Below are positions 42,860 through 52,357 of a DNA stretch of 64,000 bases, piece after piece (the first letter of the stretch is position 1; each line of letters starts with the position of its first letter). Origin of the DNA: Zoogloeaceae bacterium (GTDB lineage: Bacteria; Pseudomonadota; Gammaproteobacteria; Burkholderiales; Rhodocyclaceae); NCBI GenBank assembly GCA_024235595.1, contig JACKMC010000016.1, positions 1-64,000 on the forward strand, written 5' to 3'. The notes beneath the pieces were generated by a model. It saw only the letters and a list, made by a program, of their open reading frames with translations, ran no database searches and was not told the origin of the DNA. The position numbers were made by a program, and so were the translations under genes.

Positions 42860-44119
42860 TCAGGCCCTCGCCGGCCCCCCGGCGTGGACAGATCCGATCG
42901 CCCGCCGCGCGATCCGCTCGATCGTGAGCCCCTGGGCGAGGATCGAGAACACCACTACGCAGTAGGTCAGGGCGAGAACCACTTCGCGACCGTGTCCGGG
43001 CGGCAACGAAAGCGCCAGTGCAACCGATATGCCGCCCCGCAACCCTGCCCAGGTCAACAGGCGCCAACTGCCCGATGGCAGTTCGAGCATGCGCCCCATC
43101 AGGCTCAGCGGTGTCGCCACGCTCACCGCGCGTGCCCCCAGGGTGATCGCGATCGTCAGTGCGGCAGCCAGCAATATCCCGAAGCTGAAGCTCACCCGCA
43201 CCACTTCCAGACCGATGAGAACGAACAGCACGGTATTGAGAATGCCATCGATGAGGTCCCAGAATCGCTCCAGATGGTCCCGCGTGGCATCCGGCAGCGC
43301 CCCGCTGCGGCTGCGGGTACCGACCGCAAGACCGGCAAGGACCATCGCCAGCGGCCCCGAAACCCCCAAGCGGTAGGCCAGTTCATAGCCGCCCATCACC
43401 ACCGCCAGGGTCAACAGCACTTCTACCTGATAATTCTGCACTTCCCTGAGCAGTCGAAACAGCAACTGGCCGAGCAGCAATCCCAGCAGAACACCGCCAC
43501 CGCCTTCTCGCAACAGGAGCAGCAAGCCCTCTCGCAGATCGGGCTGACGATCGGTCTCTACGATCGACATGGCCAGCGAGAAAAGCACCACGCCAACCCC
43601 GTCGTTGAACAGCGATTCCCCTGAGATGATCGCTTCGAGCTGCTTTGGCGCGTCCGCCGACTTCAGCACCCCGGACACTGCAACCGCGTCGGTGGGCGAA
43701 ATCAACGCCCCGAAGACCAGGCAGTAGCCGAGCGACAGTGGAATATTGACCGTCGGCAGCAGCTTCCACAGCGCGATCCCGACCAGCAGCGCAGTCACCG
43801 TCGTGCCAAATACCGCGAGCACCCCGATCGGCCAGCGATACAAGCGCAATCGCTCGACCTCGATCTGCAGACCACCGGCGAACAGCAGCAGCGCGAGCAT
43901 GCCGCGCATCAGCAGACCGGGGAAATCCACCGAGGCCATCATCGCCGCCTCATAGTCCCGCGGCGCGCTCCAACCCAGCAGGTCGAGGCCAATCAGGGCA
44001 ACCGAAATCGCCAATGCGATGGTCATCACTCCAACGCTGGCAGGCAGGCCGATGAAACGGTAGTTGATGTAGGCAAGCGCGGCGGAGACGATCAGACACC
44101 AGATTGCGATTTGGAGCAT
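42860..44119 (-). CDS. CPA1-family Na+/H+ antiporter
   Basis: The 419-residue membrane protein has about 12 helices and the CPA1 signatures GALISPTDAVAVSGVL and ESLFNDGVGVVLF, where Asn-Asp is the ion-binding pair. The conserved ...GLRGGISVALALSLP is near the C-terminus. It should exchange sodium (or potassium) for protons in the inner membrane. It lacks a long cytoplasmic tail. The gene is monocistronic and convergent with DUF3079. Confidence 0.9.
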   Translation of the reverse strand: MLQIAIWCLIVSAALAYINYRFIGLPASVGVMTIALAISVALIGLDLLGWSAPRDYEAAMMASVDFPGLLMRGMLALLLFAGGLQIEVERLRLYRWPIGVLAVFGTTVTALLVGIALWKLLPTVNIPLSLGYCLVFGALISPTDAVAVSGVLKSADAPKQLEAIISGESLFNDGVGVVLFSLAMSIVETDRQPDLREGLLLLLREGGGGVLLGLLLGQLLFRLLREVQNYQVEVLLTLAVVMGGYELAYRLGVSGPLAMVLAGLAVGTRSRSGALPDATRDHLERFWDLIDGILNTVLFVLIGLEVVRVSFSFGILLAAALTIAITLGARAVSVATPLSLMGRMLELPSGSWRLLTWAGLRGGISVALALSLPPGHGREVVLALTYCVVVFSILAQGLTIERIARRAIGSVHAGGPARA

Positions 44120-44375
44120 GTTTCGTGGAGGGCAAGATCAAGCGCCAAGGAGGACGGGGATGAAAGCGGTGGTGTCGCCATTCTCCTCTTCCGGCATCCG
44201 CATGCACGTTCTCGATTGCATCCGATCGTTTCAGGATCCCGCCCGCTTCGGGCTGTGCCGCAAGCACGGCAGGCGGCTGCAGCAGGTTCAACCGCCCATG
44301 CCAGGATCGGACACTTCGCACCCGTGCCGGGCCTGGCCAGAGCGCACCGAGGCATCGCCGGCCGCCAGCAAGGCG

Positions 44376-45290
44376 CTATTCCGGCAGCGGGATGAAATCG
44401 CTCTCGTCACCCACGACTTTCGGAAAACGCCCGGCCTTCCAGTCCTGCCTGGCCTGCTCGATACGGTCCTTGCGGCTGGAGACGAAGTTCCAGTCGATGA
44501 ATCGTGCGCCCAGGCGCTCGCCGCCCACGATCGCGATGCGCGCATCCGCGGTCGCTTCGAGCACCACCCCGGGCAGGTCTGAGAACACCGCCATCGCATG
44601 CTCGGGGATCTGCGTCTGCCGCGCCTTCAGCGCGCCCTCGGCGACATACACCGCGCGCTCCTCGGCCGCGGGCAGCGCGATGCGCTGTCCGGCGCGCAGC
44701 TGCGCTTCCACATAGAGTGTCTCGGCAAAGACCTTCACCGGCGAACTCACGCCGAACGCGCAACCCATCATTACCCTCACCGGGACACCGTCGACGTCAA
44801 GCGCGGGGATCACCGCCGAGGGGTAGTGATAGAAGGCTGCCTCGACCTCCTCGTCCTCCTCGGGCAAGGCCAGCCAGAGCTGCAGACCGTGGAGCCGGTG
44901 AGGCGTTGCGGTCAGCTCGGGACGCTCGCGTTCCGAATGCGTGATGCCGCGGCCGGCGACCATGAGGTTGATATCGCCGGGGCGGATCGCCTGCAGGCTG
45001 CCGAGCGAATCGCGGTGCAGGATCTCGCCCTCGAACAGATAGGTGACGGTGGCGAGGTTCACATGTGGGTGCGGGCGCACGCTGATGCCCTCGCCGGCCG
45101 GAAATTCGGCGGGCCCCATGTGATCGAAGAATATCCACGGTCCGACCATCCTTTGCTGCGGGCTGGGCAGGGTCCGACGCACCGAAAACCCACCCAGGTC
45201 CTTGTCGCGCGGCCTGATGAGAAGTTTGACCGCATCGCAGGCGCCCTGTACCAGGCAGTCCTGATCGATGTCTGCTGAAAGATAGCTCAT
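44376..45290 (-). CDS. Pirin-like bicupin protein
   Basis: The 304-residue protein is a bicupin of the pirin family. The N-terminal cupin has metal-binding HPHVNLATVTYLFEGEILHR (His, His) and GRGITHSERE, giving the expected three His and a Glu. Proteins of this group may have quercetinase or regulatory roles. I used the ATG at 45290 (MSYLSADID); the frame runs about 30 codons further without a good start. It is divergent from the HCCA isomerase gene across 331 bp containing a hexamer repeat. Confidence 0.88.
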   Translation of the reverse strand: MSYLSADIDQDCLVQGACDAVKLLIRPRDKDLGGFSVRRTLPSPQQRMVGPWIFFDHMGPAEFPAGEGISVRPHPHVNLATVTYLFEGEILHRDSLGSLQAIRPGDINLMVAGRGITHSERERPELTATPHRLHGLQLWLALPEEDEEVEAAFYHYPSAVIPALDVDGVPVRVMMGCAFGVSSPVKVFAETLYVEAQLRAGQRIALPAAEERAVYVAEGALKARQTQIPEHAMAVFSDLPGVVLEATADARIAIVGGERLGARFIDWNFVSSRKDRIEQARQDWKAGRFPKVVGDESDFIPLPE

Positions 45291-45621
<331 letters not shown>

Positions 45622-46224
45622 ATGACCCCGCAGTTCGACTACTACTTCGTTCTCAACTCCCCCTGGAGCTATCTTGCCGCGCGCCAGCTCGGCGAAATCC
45701 GCGCGCGCACCGGCGCCAGGCTTCAGCTCCGGCCGGTGCTGCTGGCAAAGCTGTTCGCTTCGACCGGCGGCCAGATCCTGCGCGATCGCCACCCCGCCCG
45801 GCAAGCCTACCGCTTGCAGGAGATCGCCCGCTGGAGCAAGTGGCTCGGCGTACCGATGCATGCGCAACCGAGGTATTTCCCGGCCGATGAAAGCCTCGCT
45901 GTGGGCACCGTGCTGGCCGCGCTGGAGGCCGGCCTCGACGCACTGCCGCTGACCGTGGCGCTGGGCAAGGCGCTGTGGACCGACAATCTCGACTTTGCGG
46001 ACGACGCCGTGGTCGGCCAGGTGCTCGCCGCAACCGGCCTCCCTGCCACCCTGCTCGCCGAAGCCCGTGCGCCGCGGCATGCCGCCACCCTCGCCGCCAA
46101 CACCGAGGCGGCAATCGCGGCGCAGGTCTTCGGGGTGCCGAGCTGTGTGGTCGGAGACGAAGTATTCTGGGGACAGGATCGGCTCGATTTCGTCGAGCGG
46201 GCGCTGAAGGCCCAAGAGGACTGA
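45622..46224 (+). CDS. 2-Hydroxychromene-2-carboxylate isomerase (DsbA/GST-kappa family)
   Basis: The 200-residue glutathione-dependent isomerase of the kappa-GST fold begins with FDYYFVLNSPWSYLAARQL, where the Ser is the glutathione-activating residue. It ends with VFGVPSCVVGDEVFWGQDRL, both typical of NahD-like enzymes of aromatic degradation. No aromatic catabolic genes are nearby, so a general detoxification role is possible. A very strong ribosome-binding site (AAAGGAGGG) sets the start at 45622. The same frame is open upstream through the hexamer array. Confidence 0.88.
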   Translation: MTPQFDYYFVLNSPWSYLAARQLGEIRARTGARLQLRPVLLAKLFASTGGQILRDRHPARQAYRLQEIARWSKWLGVPMHAQPRYFPADESLAVGTVLAALEAGLDALPLTVALGKALWTDNLDFADDAVVGQVLAATGLPATLLAEARAPRHAATLAANTEAAIAAQVFGVPSCVVGDEVFWGQDRLDFVERALKAQED

Positions 46225-46234
46225 GCTGACCCTG

Positions 46235-46261
46235 GCGCAGCCGCATCAGCGGCGTCTGCGC
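46235..46261 (+). terminator. Hairpin after the HCCA isomerase gene
   Basis: GCGCAGCCGC-ATCA-GCGG-CGT-CTGCGC forms a strong stem with a small bulge 10 bp after the stop. No T-run follows, so termination is not certain. Confidence 0.35.
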
Positions 46262-46356
46262 TGAGCGGGACAGGATTTACAGTCGCAGGGTGCGGGCAGA
46301 CGCACTGCGCCGCTCCGGGGCACAGGTGCCGGCACGCCTCCACAAGCCCGCGCCGC

Positions 46357-47118
46357 TCAGCCTCCGGAGTCCTTGTTGCCGCGATCGCGAAGGTCGTCAA
46401 ACACCGGCACCGCGGACAGCAGGATCAGGATGGCGGCAAGCGGGAGTGTTGCAAGGTAGCCAATCTGCTTGAAGCACACTGCACCGATCACGCCGCCGCC
46501 GAGGAAGAACACGAAGAGCAGACCCAGAGTGGCCAGGCGGGCGCGGTCCGCCATCACTCGCGCGTCCGCATCAGTGCTCGTCTGGTTCCAGTAGATCAGC
46601 TTTCCGAGTTCGATTCCCAGATCGGTGATTATTCCCGTCATGTGAGTCGTGCGAACCACCGACCCCGAGATCTTGGTGATGACGGCATTCTGCAGGCCCA
46701 TGGTGAAGCACAGGAGCATGACCGTCACGGGGACGAACAGGCCTTCGAGATCGGACAGCGTCGACCCCATCAGCCCGAACAGCAGGAAGAGCAGCGCCTC
46801 GAGCAGCAGGGGAAGCGCAAACTGGCTTCGCAAGGCGCGCCGCCGACCATAGTTGATCATGATCGCGGAGGTCATCGCGCCGAGCAGGAATGAGATGATT
46901 GCGCCGCACGCGGCCAGCGCAAGCGCAAACTCGCCCAGCGCGATATGGTCTGCCAGCGAAGAGACGATGCCGGTCATGTGCGAGGTATACAGCCTGACGG
47001 CCAGAAATGCGCCCGCGTTCGCCGCGCCCGCTATGAAGGCAAGCGCGTACCCCAAGTGTCGGATGCTGCGCGGTGAACGTTCATGGCTGGTGAGCCTGCG
47101 GGCGTAGTGGAGCGGCAT
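46357..47118 (-). CDS. DUF1275 (YoaK-like) membrane protein
   Basis: The 253-residue protein has about six membrane helices. It carries the family's duplicated signature: AGAANAGAFLAVRLYTSHMT in the first half and FTMGLQNAVITKISGSVVRT with THMTGIITDLG in the second. These are typical of DUF1275/YoaK, a family of unproven transporters. I chose the ATG at 47118. Confidence 0.85.
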   Translation of the reverse strand: MPLHYARRLTSHERSPRSIRHLGYALAFIAGAANAGAFLAVRLYTSHMTGIVSSLADHIALGEFALALAACGAIISFLLGAMTSAIMINYGRRRALRSQFALPLLLEALLFLLFGLMGSTLSDLEGLFVPVTVMLLCFTMGLQNAVITKISGSVVRTTHMTGIITDLGIELGKLIYWNQTSTDADARVMADRARLATLGLLFVFFLGGGVIGAVCFKQIGYLATLPLAAILILLSAVPVFDDLRDRGNKDSGG

Positions 47119-47528
47119 TGGCGAATGAACAGCGTGTTGGCCGAGGGACGATAGACGACGTATTGGTGCAGCGACGGCGCGAACGCAGCCCACCGAGTGG
47201 GCGACAGCCGAGCCGCATTCGCAGATTCTCCGCTTTCCTCTGGCTTCGCGGAGGGGGACGCCATGCTACCCCTATTCCGCGCTCCGGCTCACTCGACTCG
47301 ACGCGCCTTCCTGTCCAGCGGCAGCTCAGCGCATTCAGCGACACCTTCCGACGACCCACGCGCTTCGCCCGATAGCACCACGCGAGGCCAACGACGAACC
47401 CGATTCCAAAAGGGTGATGGGGTCCAGCATCGATGCATTCAACCTTGATTCCCCCAAGGCCGAGCCGGCACCCATTCTTTGGCCCAAGCCTGTCTGCGGC
47501 GCTCCCGGACCGGCGCAACATCGTTGAT
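47119..47528. other. Gene-free stretch
   Basis: No convincing gene in either strand. Frames here are Arg/Ser-rich, lack ribosome-binding sites and look like chance openings in GC-rich DNA. Promoter elements for the YoaK-like gene should lie at the left end. Confidence 0.5.
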
Positions 47529-49487
47529 TCACGCGGCCGGCAAGGCCCTGGCGTCGGCGACGATCACCTCGGACGCCTTCTCGCTGATCATGTACACCGC
47601 GGAGACGATGAAGAAACCCGGTATGCGGGGAAATACCGAGGCATCGACGACACGCAGGCCCTCACAGCCAAGGACGCGAAAGCGGCTGTCGACCACCGCC
47701 ATGGGGTCGCCCGCCGGCCCCATGCGACAGCTGCACGAGGCGTGGTGGCCCCAGGCATTGTCACGGATGAAGGCTTCGACGGCCTCGCGCCCGGCAACCT
47801 TGCGCCCCGGGTAGACCTCCTCGGCGATCACGTCGCCGGCGCGCTCGGCCATGCGGCGCACGGTGTCGACGCCCTCGACCACGGCCGCCATGTCGTCGCC
47901 GCCGGAGGTGCCTTCCTCGAAATAGTGAAAATCGATTTCGGGCGTGTCACGCGGGTCGGCGGAGCGCAGGCTGACGCGGCCGGCGGTGTTGTGGGTGTGG
48001 GCCTTGAGCACCGCCCAGGTGAAATGATTGCCGTCGCGGGCGATGTCGCGCGAGTAGCCAGGGTAGTAGCCGCGAAAATTGCCCAGCAGGCCGAACAGGA
48101 AGAGGTCGGGGTCCGGCTGGCTTGCGCTCGAGCGCTTGAGCAGCGCGACCACCGCCCCATTGGTGGTGTAGGGGCCCTTGCCGTCGAGCCATTCGCGAAA
48201 TGGCGGGTCGGGGGCTTCGCCGGGCTCGGGCGGGCGGAAGGTCATGCCCTTCATGAGCGCGAAGTCGCCACGCATGCGATTGACCACGGTGACTTCGTAG
48301 CGGTCCTGCAGGTTCTCGCCGACGCCCGGCAGATCCACGCGCACCTCGATGCCGTGTCCTTCCAGCTCTTCACGCGGGCCGATGCCGGAGAGCTTGAGCA
48401 GTTGCGGGGTGTTGAAGGCGCCGGCGCAGAGGATCACCTCACGCCGCGCGCTGAAGCGGACGGCCTCGCCCTCTCCCCGGCTGCCGGCGGCCGGGTCGGC
48501 GCGATAGAGGTGCGCGCCAGCCAGGCACTCGACACCGGTGGCGCGCCTGTCGTGGTCGAGCACGACGCGGCTCACCAGGGTGTGGGTGCGCACCACGAGC
48601 TTGCCGGGGCAGGCGCCCGCCACCGCCTGCACATATTCGCGGCTGCCGACGCGGCGGCCCTGGTGGGTGGTCAGCGGCGTCATGCATACGCCTTCGACCC
48701 TGTCCTTGACCAGCCGCCAGTCGTTGGGATCGAGGTCGCTGCGCATCTTGCGCCAGATGCGCGTGATCGGGTTGCTCAGCGTGCGCAGGGATTCGCGCAC
48801 CGCGCCCCTCACCAGGCGCACCACGAAGATGTCGCGCAGCATCAGCCTGGGGTTGGCGACATTGGTGCTGAGCCAGCCCCGGTAGCCGTGCCGGCTGGCC
48901 GGGTCGCGATCACCATATTCGCAGCGTTCGAGGCGCTCGAAGTAGCGGCGCATGTTGTCCGAATGCCAGCTCTCGTCGCCGGTCAGCTCGGCGATCTGGT
49001 CCCAGTCGCTGTTGTGCGGATAAATCAGGATCATCGCGTTGTGGGCGGTGCAGCCGCCCAGCGTGGCGGCACGCGGGTAGAGCACGCCACCATGCTCGGG
49101 GCGGTACTTTTCGTCGCGTCGCTGGCGGGCCTCGTCCTTGTAGTGGCGCACGAAGAAGTTCCAGGCGTAGCGCGGATCTTCCGACATGCGGGGATGAAAG
49201 GCCGGCACCTGGTAGTCGTAGGATTCCTCGTCTGCGCCGGCTTCGATGAGCAGCACCCGGAAGCCGCTGCGGGCAAGGTTGGCCGCCAGCGGGCCGCCGC
49301 CGGCCCCTGAGCCGACCACGATGTAGTCGTAGCTGTCGTCCACCCCGCCGGGGCAGGCGACGGGTTCGGGCGCCGGCAGCGGCGGGCGCAGCCAGCTTGC
49401 GCAGCCCGACAGCAGCGCCCCGAGCGCCGACAATCCCGCCGCGCAGGCGCGAAGGAAGCGCCGGCGCGGCGGCCCTGGCTGCCTCAC
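47529..49487 (-). CDS. GMC-family FAD oxidoreductase, exported
   Basis: The 652-residue flavoprotein has an N-terminal signal with PPRRRFLRACAAG (Tat-like) and a lipobox LLSGC. An FAD Rossmann motif YIVVGSGAGGGPLAANLA follows. GMC signature regions are ATLGGCTAHNAMI and REVILCAGAFNTPQLLKLSG, and the C-terminal catalytic block NAWGHHASCSCRMG contains the His pair. I propose a GTG at 49487 whose GTGA overlaps the cytochrome stop; a GTG at 49517 is also open. Together with the upstream diheme cytochrome it forms a periplasmic dehydrogenase and electron acceptor pair. Confidence 0.87.
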   Translation of the reverse strand: MRQPGPPRRRFLRACAAGLSALGALLSGCASWLRPPLPAPEPVACPGGVDDSYDYIVVGSGAGGGPLAANLARSGFRVLLIEAGADEESYDYQVPAFHPRMSEDPRYAWNFFVRHYKDEARQRRDEKYRPEHGGVLYPRAATLGGCTAHNAMILIYPHNSDWDQIAELTGDESWHSDNMRRYFERLERCEYGDRDPASRHGYRGWLSTNVANPRLMLRDIFVVRLVRGAVRESLRTLSNPITRIWRKMRSDLDPNDWRLVKDRVEGVCMTPLTTHQGRRVGSREYVQAVAGACPGKLVVRTHTLVSRVVLDHDRRATGVECLAGAHLYRADPAAGSRGEGEAVRFSARREVILCAGAFNTPQLLKLSGIGPREELEGHGIEVRVDLPGVGENLQDRYEVTVVNRMRGDFALMKGMTFRPPEPGEAPDPPFREWLDGKGPYTTNGAVVALLKRSSASQPDPDLFLFGLLGNFRGYYPGYSRDIARDGNHFTWAVLKAHTHNTAGRVSLRSADPRDTPEIDFHYFEEGTSGGDDMAAVVEGVDTVRRMAERAGDVIAEEVYPGRKVAGREAVEAFIRDNAWGHHASCSCRMGPAGDPMAVVDSRFRVLGCEGLRVVDASVFPRIPGFFIVSAVYMISEKASEVIVADARALPAA

Positions 49488-51985
49488 ATCGTCTTCAGGA
49501 ATTCGATCAGCGCCCACTTGTCCTCGTCGGAGAGTCCCGGTTCATCGGTCGAATAGTCGGTGCCGAAGTAATGGCCTCGATTGACCACGAAATCCGGACA
49601 CTTGCTGATCTCCAGCAGCGGATCGACCAGATTGGCGAAGGCGGCGCGGGCCTGCTCGTCGGTCGCATCCTTGGGCAGCGCGTTGAGGTCGCCGCGGATC
49701 TTGAGCAACACGTCGAGCGCCTTGCCGCGCCGGTCGAGATCCATGTTGGACACCAGGTTGATCGGCGTGCCGCTGGGGATGGGGCCGATCTCGACCCCGT
49801 CCTCACCGAACAGCGGCGAGCCGAGCTTGGCCAGCGGCGTCGCCAGCGGCTTGAGAAAACCCGGCAGATAGCCCTTCGGCACGCGCAGATAGGTCTGTCC
49901 CGAGGTCACGTCGATGACACCGGGCACCAGCTTGCCCGAGGCGGTCAGATACTTGCGGTCGCCCTTGCGCTTCTCCGGCCATAGCAGGCGCTCGATGCTA
50001 CTGTCGAAGGATTTCATGCGGTCGGCCACCGAGCCGGACCAGTAGAAATCGCCGATCGTGTTGTTGAGCAGGAAGGGCGCCGTCGACCATACGCTCACCA
50101 GCGAGGCCGGACGAATGTAGCCGCGCCCGCCCGCCGGCATCTCGTACTGGCGCGGCTCGCCGGTGAAGGGATGGTGTACGGTGATGCTGCCCACCGAGGG
50201 CAGGTTCTTGTAGGACTGTGAAGAGAAATTGTCCCAGATGTCGCCGCGGATCGCGTTGGTCGCCAGCGAGGCGCAGGCGTTGGTCTCGAGCAGGGTCTCC
50301 GGCACGCGCAACTCGTTGGAGAGGTAGTTGTCGTCGAGGAAGTCCTTCGCCTTCACGATGCGCGTCATCTCGCGCTTGAACTCGGGGGTCCTGGTCCATG
50401 CCCAGTAGTTGCTCCAGCACTTGAGGTAGTCCGGGCCGACGCAGCCGTGGTTCGGGAAAAAGCTCGGTGTCCTGTCGGGCACCTTGCTCGAATGACAGCG
50501 CGCGCAGTTCTCGGCGAAGACGATCTTGCCGCGTTCGAGCTTGGCCTTGTCGCGGGTCAGATACGCCGTCCCGCCTGGCGCCTTGGCGAGCAGATCCGGC
50601 TGTGCGGTGGCGAGGAAGAACAGCGCCACATCCGGCGTCTGCGCCTCGGTGGCGTTCCAGTAGCTGGAGTTCCTGTTGGCGGTGGCGATCGGGAAAGGCG
50701 TGAACTTCTGCCCGCCGACAAAGGGCCGGAAATGCTCGAGCCATTCCTCGCTGAAAAGGCCGATGTTCACGAACACCCGGTTGAGCGCCCCGAGCGCGCC
50801 CACCGAGTCGGAGCCATCCTTGAGCACACGCGGCGTCCAGACTTTGTCCGGCGCTTCATGGAACTGCGCCAACGGCGAGCCGGCCGGCACGTACTTGTCG
50901 AGTTGCTCGTTGTCCAGCTCACCGCCGGCAAGTGTCTCCTTACCCAACAGTTTCGCCAGCTTGAGCCGCGCGCCGAGGTTGTACACCGCATTCATGGTGC
51001 GCGGGTTGTTGATGTAGTCGGTGGAGATGAAGGAGGTGTCCAGCGCACCCGGCCGCGAGGTGTGGAAGAGCTGGTAGGGGAAGCTCGACTTGTCCACATT
51101 CCAGACGAAGATGCGGTCCACCCAGAAGTACTGCGCGCCGGGGTTGGAGTTGAGGTTCTCCCACTTGGGATGCTCCGGGTCCTTGGGCGGATTGCTCGGA
51201 TTCGGGCCGACGTGGCAGAAGCCGCACGACATGCCGACGCGATAGGGTCGCACCAGCTTCTTGTCGTTGTAGTAGCTCGGGTCGGTGTAGAAGCGCGCCG
51301 GGTCCCACTTCGCCGCCGCCTTCTCGTCGAAATCAGGATTCGGGAACAGCCGCAGGCCGACGACGCCGGTTGCGTAACCGTAGTAGGAGCCGACCGGCAC
51401 GGTCTTGCCGCGCGCGCCGATTTCCACGCCGGGGTACTTGGCCTCGTTCTCGAACGGGTCGGCCGTGCAACCCGCGCTGCGCACGTCCAGCCACAGGCCG
51501 AAGCGATCGGCGCGCGGGCCGCTGCCCTTGTCGAAACACGGCTCGTTCACCAGCCCGAGATACTTCCAGCGATTGTCGCGGCTATAGTTCAGGCTCGGGT
51601 GATTCGACACGATCTTGAGCAAGTCGAGCAGGCCGACGCTCTTGGTGGCCAGGGTGTCCCACATGCGGTCGTTGCCGCCGGTCCACACGATCCAGTTGTT
51701 GCGCCCCTTGACCGCCGCCGCGGTGGCGTCGGCCGGCGCGATGCCGGGCAGGTAGGGCTCGAGCGCGGCGGCCACGGCCTTAGGATCACGGGTAATGCCG
51801 TAATCCATGTCGGCGAAGTAGTCTTCATCTGCGGCCGGAAAACTCTGCGCGCTGCGGCCGACACACAAGGCTTCATCCCTCACATTGCCCGCACCGCCGC
51901 CACAGGGCTGGCTGGAGGGTAAAAGCGCGCAGGCCGCAAGAACGAAGCCGAAACCCAGCGCGGTGTGGAGCGTGGTCTTGTTCAT
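49484..51985 (-). CDS. Large diheme c-type cytochrome lipoprotein
   Basis: The 833-residue product has a lipoprotein signal (ALGFGFVLAACALL) and two heme c sites. CGFCHVGPNPSNPP is in the first half; CARCHSSKVPDR is in the second half. It resembles the large periplasmic diheme cytochromes related to cytochrome c peroxidase/MauG-like enzymes, but I cannot place its activity. GGGGAGG lies 5 nt before the ATG. It precedes and is coupled to the GMC oxidoreductase gene, so it is the likely electron acceptor, or an oxygenase partner. Confidence 0.82.
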   Translation of the reverse strand: MNKTTLHTALGFGFVLAACALLPSSQPCGGGAGNVRDEALCVGRSAQSFPAADEDYFADMDYGITRDPKAVAAALEPYLPGIAPADATAAAVKGRNNWIVWTGGNDRMWDTLATKSVGLLDLLKIVSNHPSLNYSRDNRWKYLGLVNEPCFDKGSGPRADRFGLWLDVRSAGCTADPFENEAKYPGVEIGARGKTVPVGSYYGYATGVVGLRLFPNPDFDEKAAAKWDPARFYTDPSYYNDKKLVRPYRVGMSCGFCHVGPNPSNPPKDPEHPKWENLNSNPGAQYFWVDRIFVWNVDKSSFPYQLFHTSRPGALDTSFISTDYINNPRTMNAVYNLGARLKLAKLLGKETLAGGELDNEQLDKYVPAGSPLAQFHEAPDKVWTPRVLKDGSDSVGALGALNRVFVNIGLFSEEWLEHFRPFVGGQKFTPFPIATANRNSSYWNATEAQTPDVALFFLATAQPDLLAKAPGGTAYLTRDKAKLERGKIVFAENCARCHSSKVPDRTPSFFPNHGCVGPDYLKCWSNYWAWTRTPEFKREMTRIVKAKDFLDDNYLSNELRVPETLLETNACASLATNAIRGDIWDNFSSQSYKNLPSVGSITVHHPFTGEPRQYEMPAGGRGYIRPASLVSVWSTAPFLLNNTIGDFYWSGSVADRMKSFDSSIERLLWPEKRKGDRKYLTASGKLVPGVIDVTSGQTYLRVPKGYLPGFLKPLATPLAKLGSPLFGEDGVEIGPIPSGTPINLVSNMDLDRRGKALDVLLKIRGDLNALPKDATDEQARAAFANLVDPLLEISKCPDFVVNRGHYFGTDYSTDEPGLSDEDKWALIEFLKTM

Positions 51986-52357
51986 CGTCGCCTCCCCGGT
52001 GAGATTCAGACATCCGGCCGGTCCACCGCGCGCGTTGCCGATCACGAAGGGCCGGTGGATGCGTGCCCGGTCCGGAGCCGCATCCGGACTTCAGTATAGA
52101 CAGGCGTGGGCGGACGGCAGGGACGGATCGCAGGGGTTTCGAATCGGCCGGCGCACCAATGCCGATTGTTGCGTAGAGCAAGCTGGCTGTCGTGGAGAGC
52201 CGATGACCAAGTCGCAGTCCATACCCGCCTCGCGCCCACGGGTGGAGGATGCAATACTGCTAGACCTGATAAACATCTAGCCATGGGCCGGCCTCCGGGC
52301 GCGGGCGTATCGTTTGGGTTCCAACACAGACGAAACGTCCACAACGAGGAGGCCGAC
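51986..52357. other. Intergenic region with IS110 left end
   Basis: The left half should hold the promoter of the cytochrome/GMC operon. The right half is the 5' non-coding end of the IS110-type element. In this family that end, or the 3' end, encodes a structured guide RNA (bridge RNA/seekRNA). I cannot delimit the RNA by eye. Confidence 0.4.

Noticed and set aside
44161..44582. ATG at 44161 preceded by GGAGGACGGGG, open for about 140 codons
   Set aside because: The frame overlaps the 3' end of the pirin gene by about 200 nt and its translation has no coding character. The purine-rich stretch is probably coincidental.
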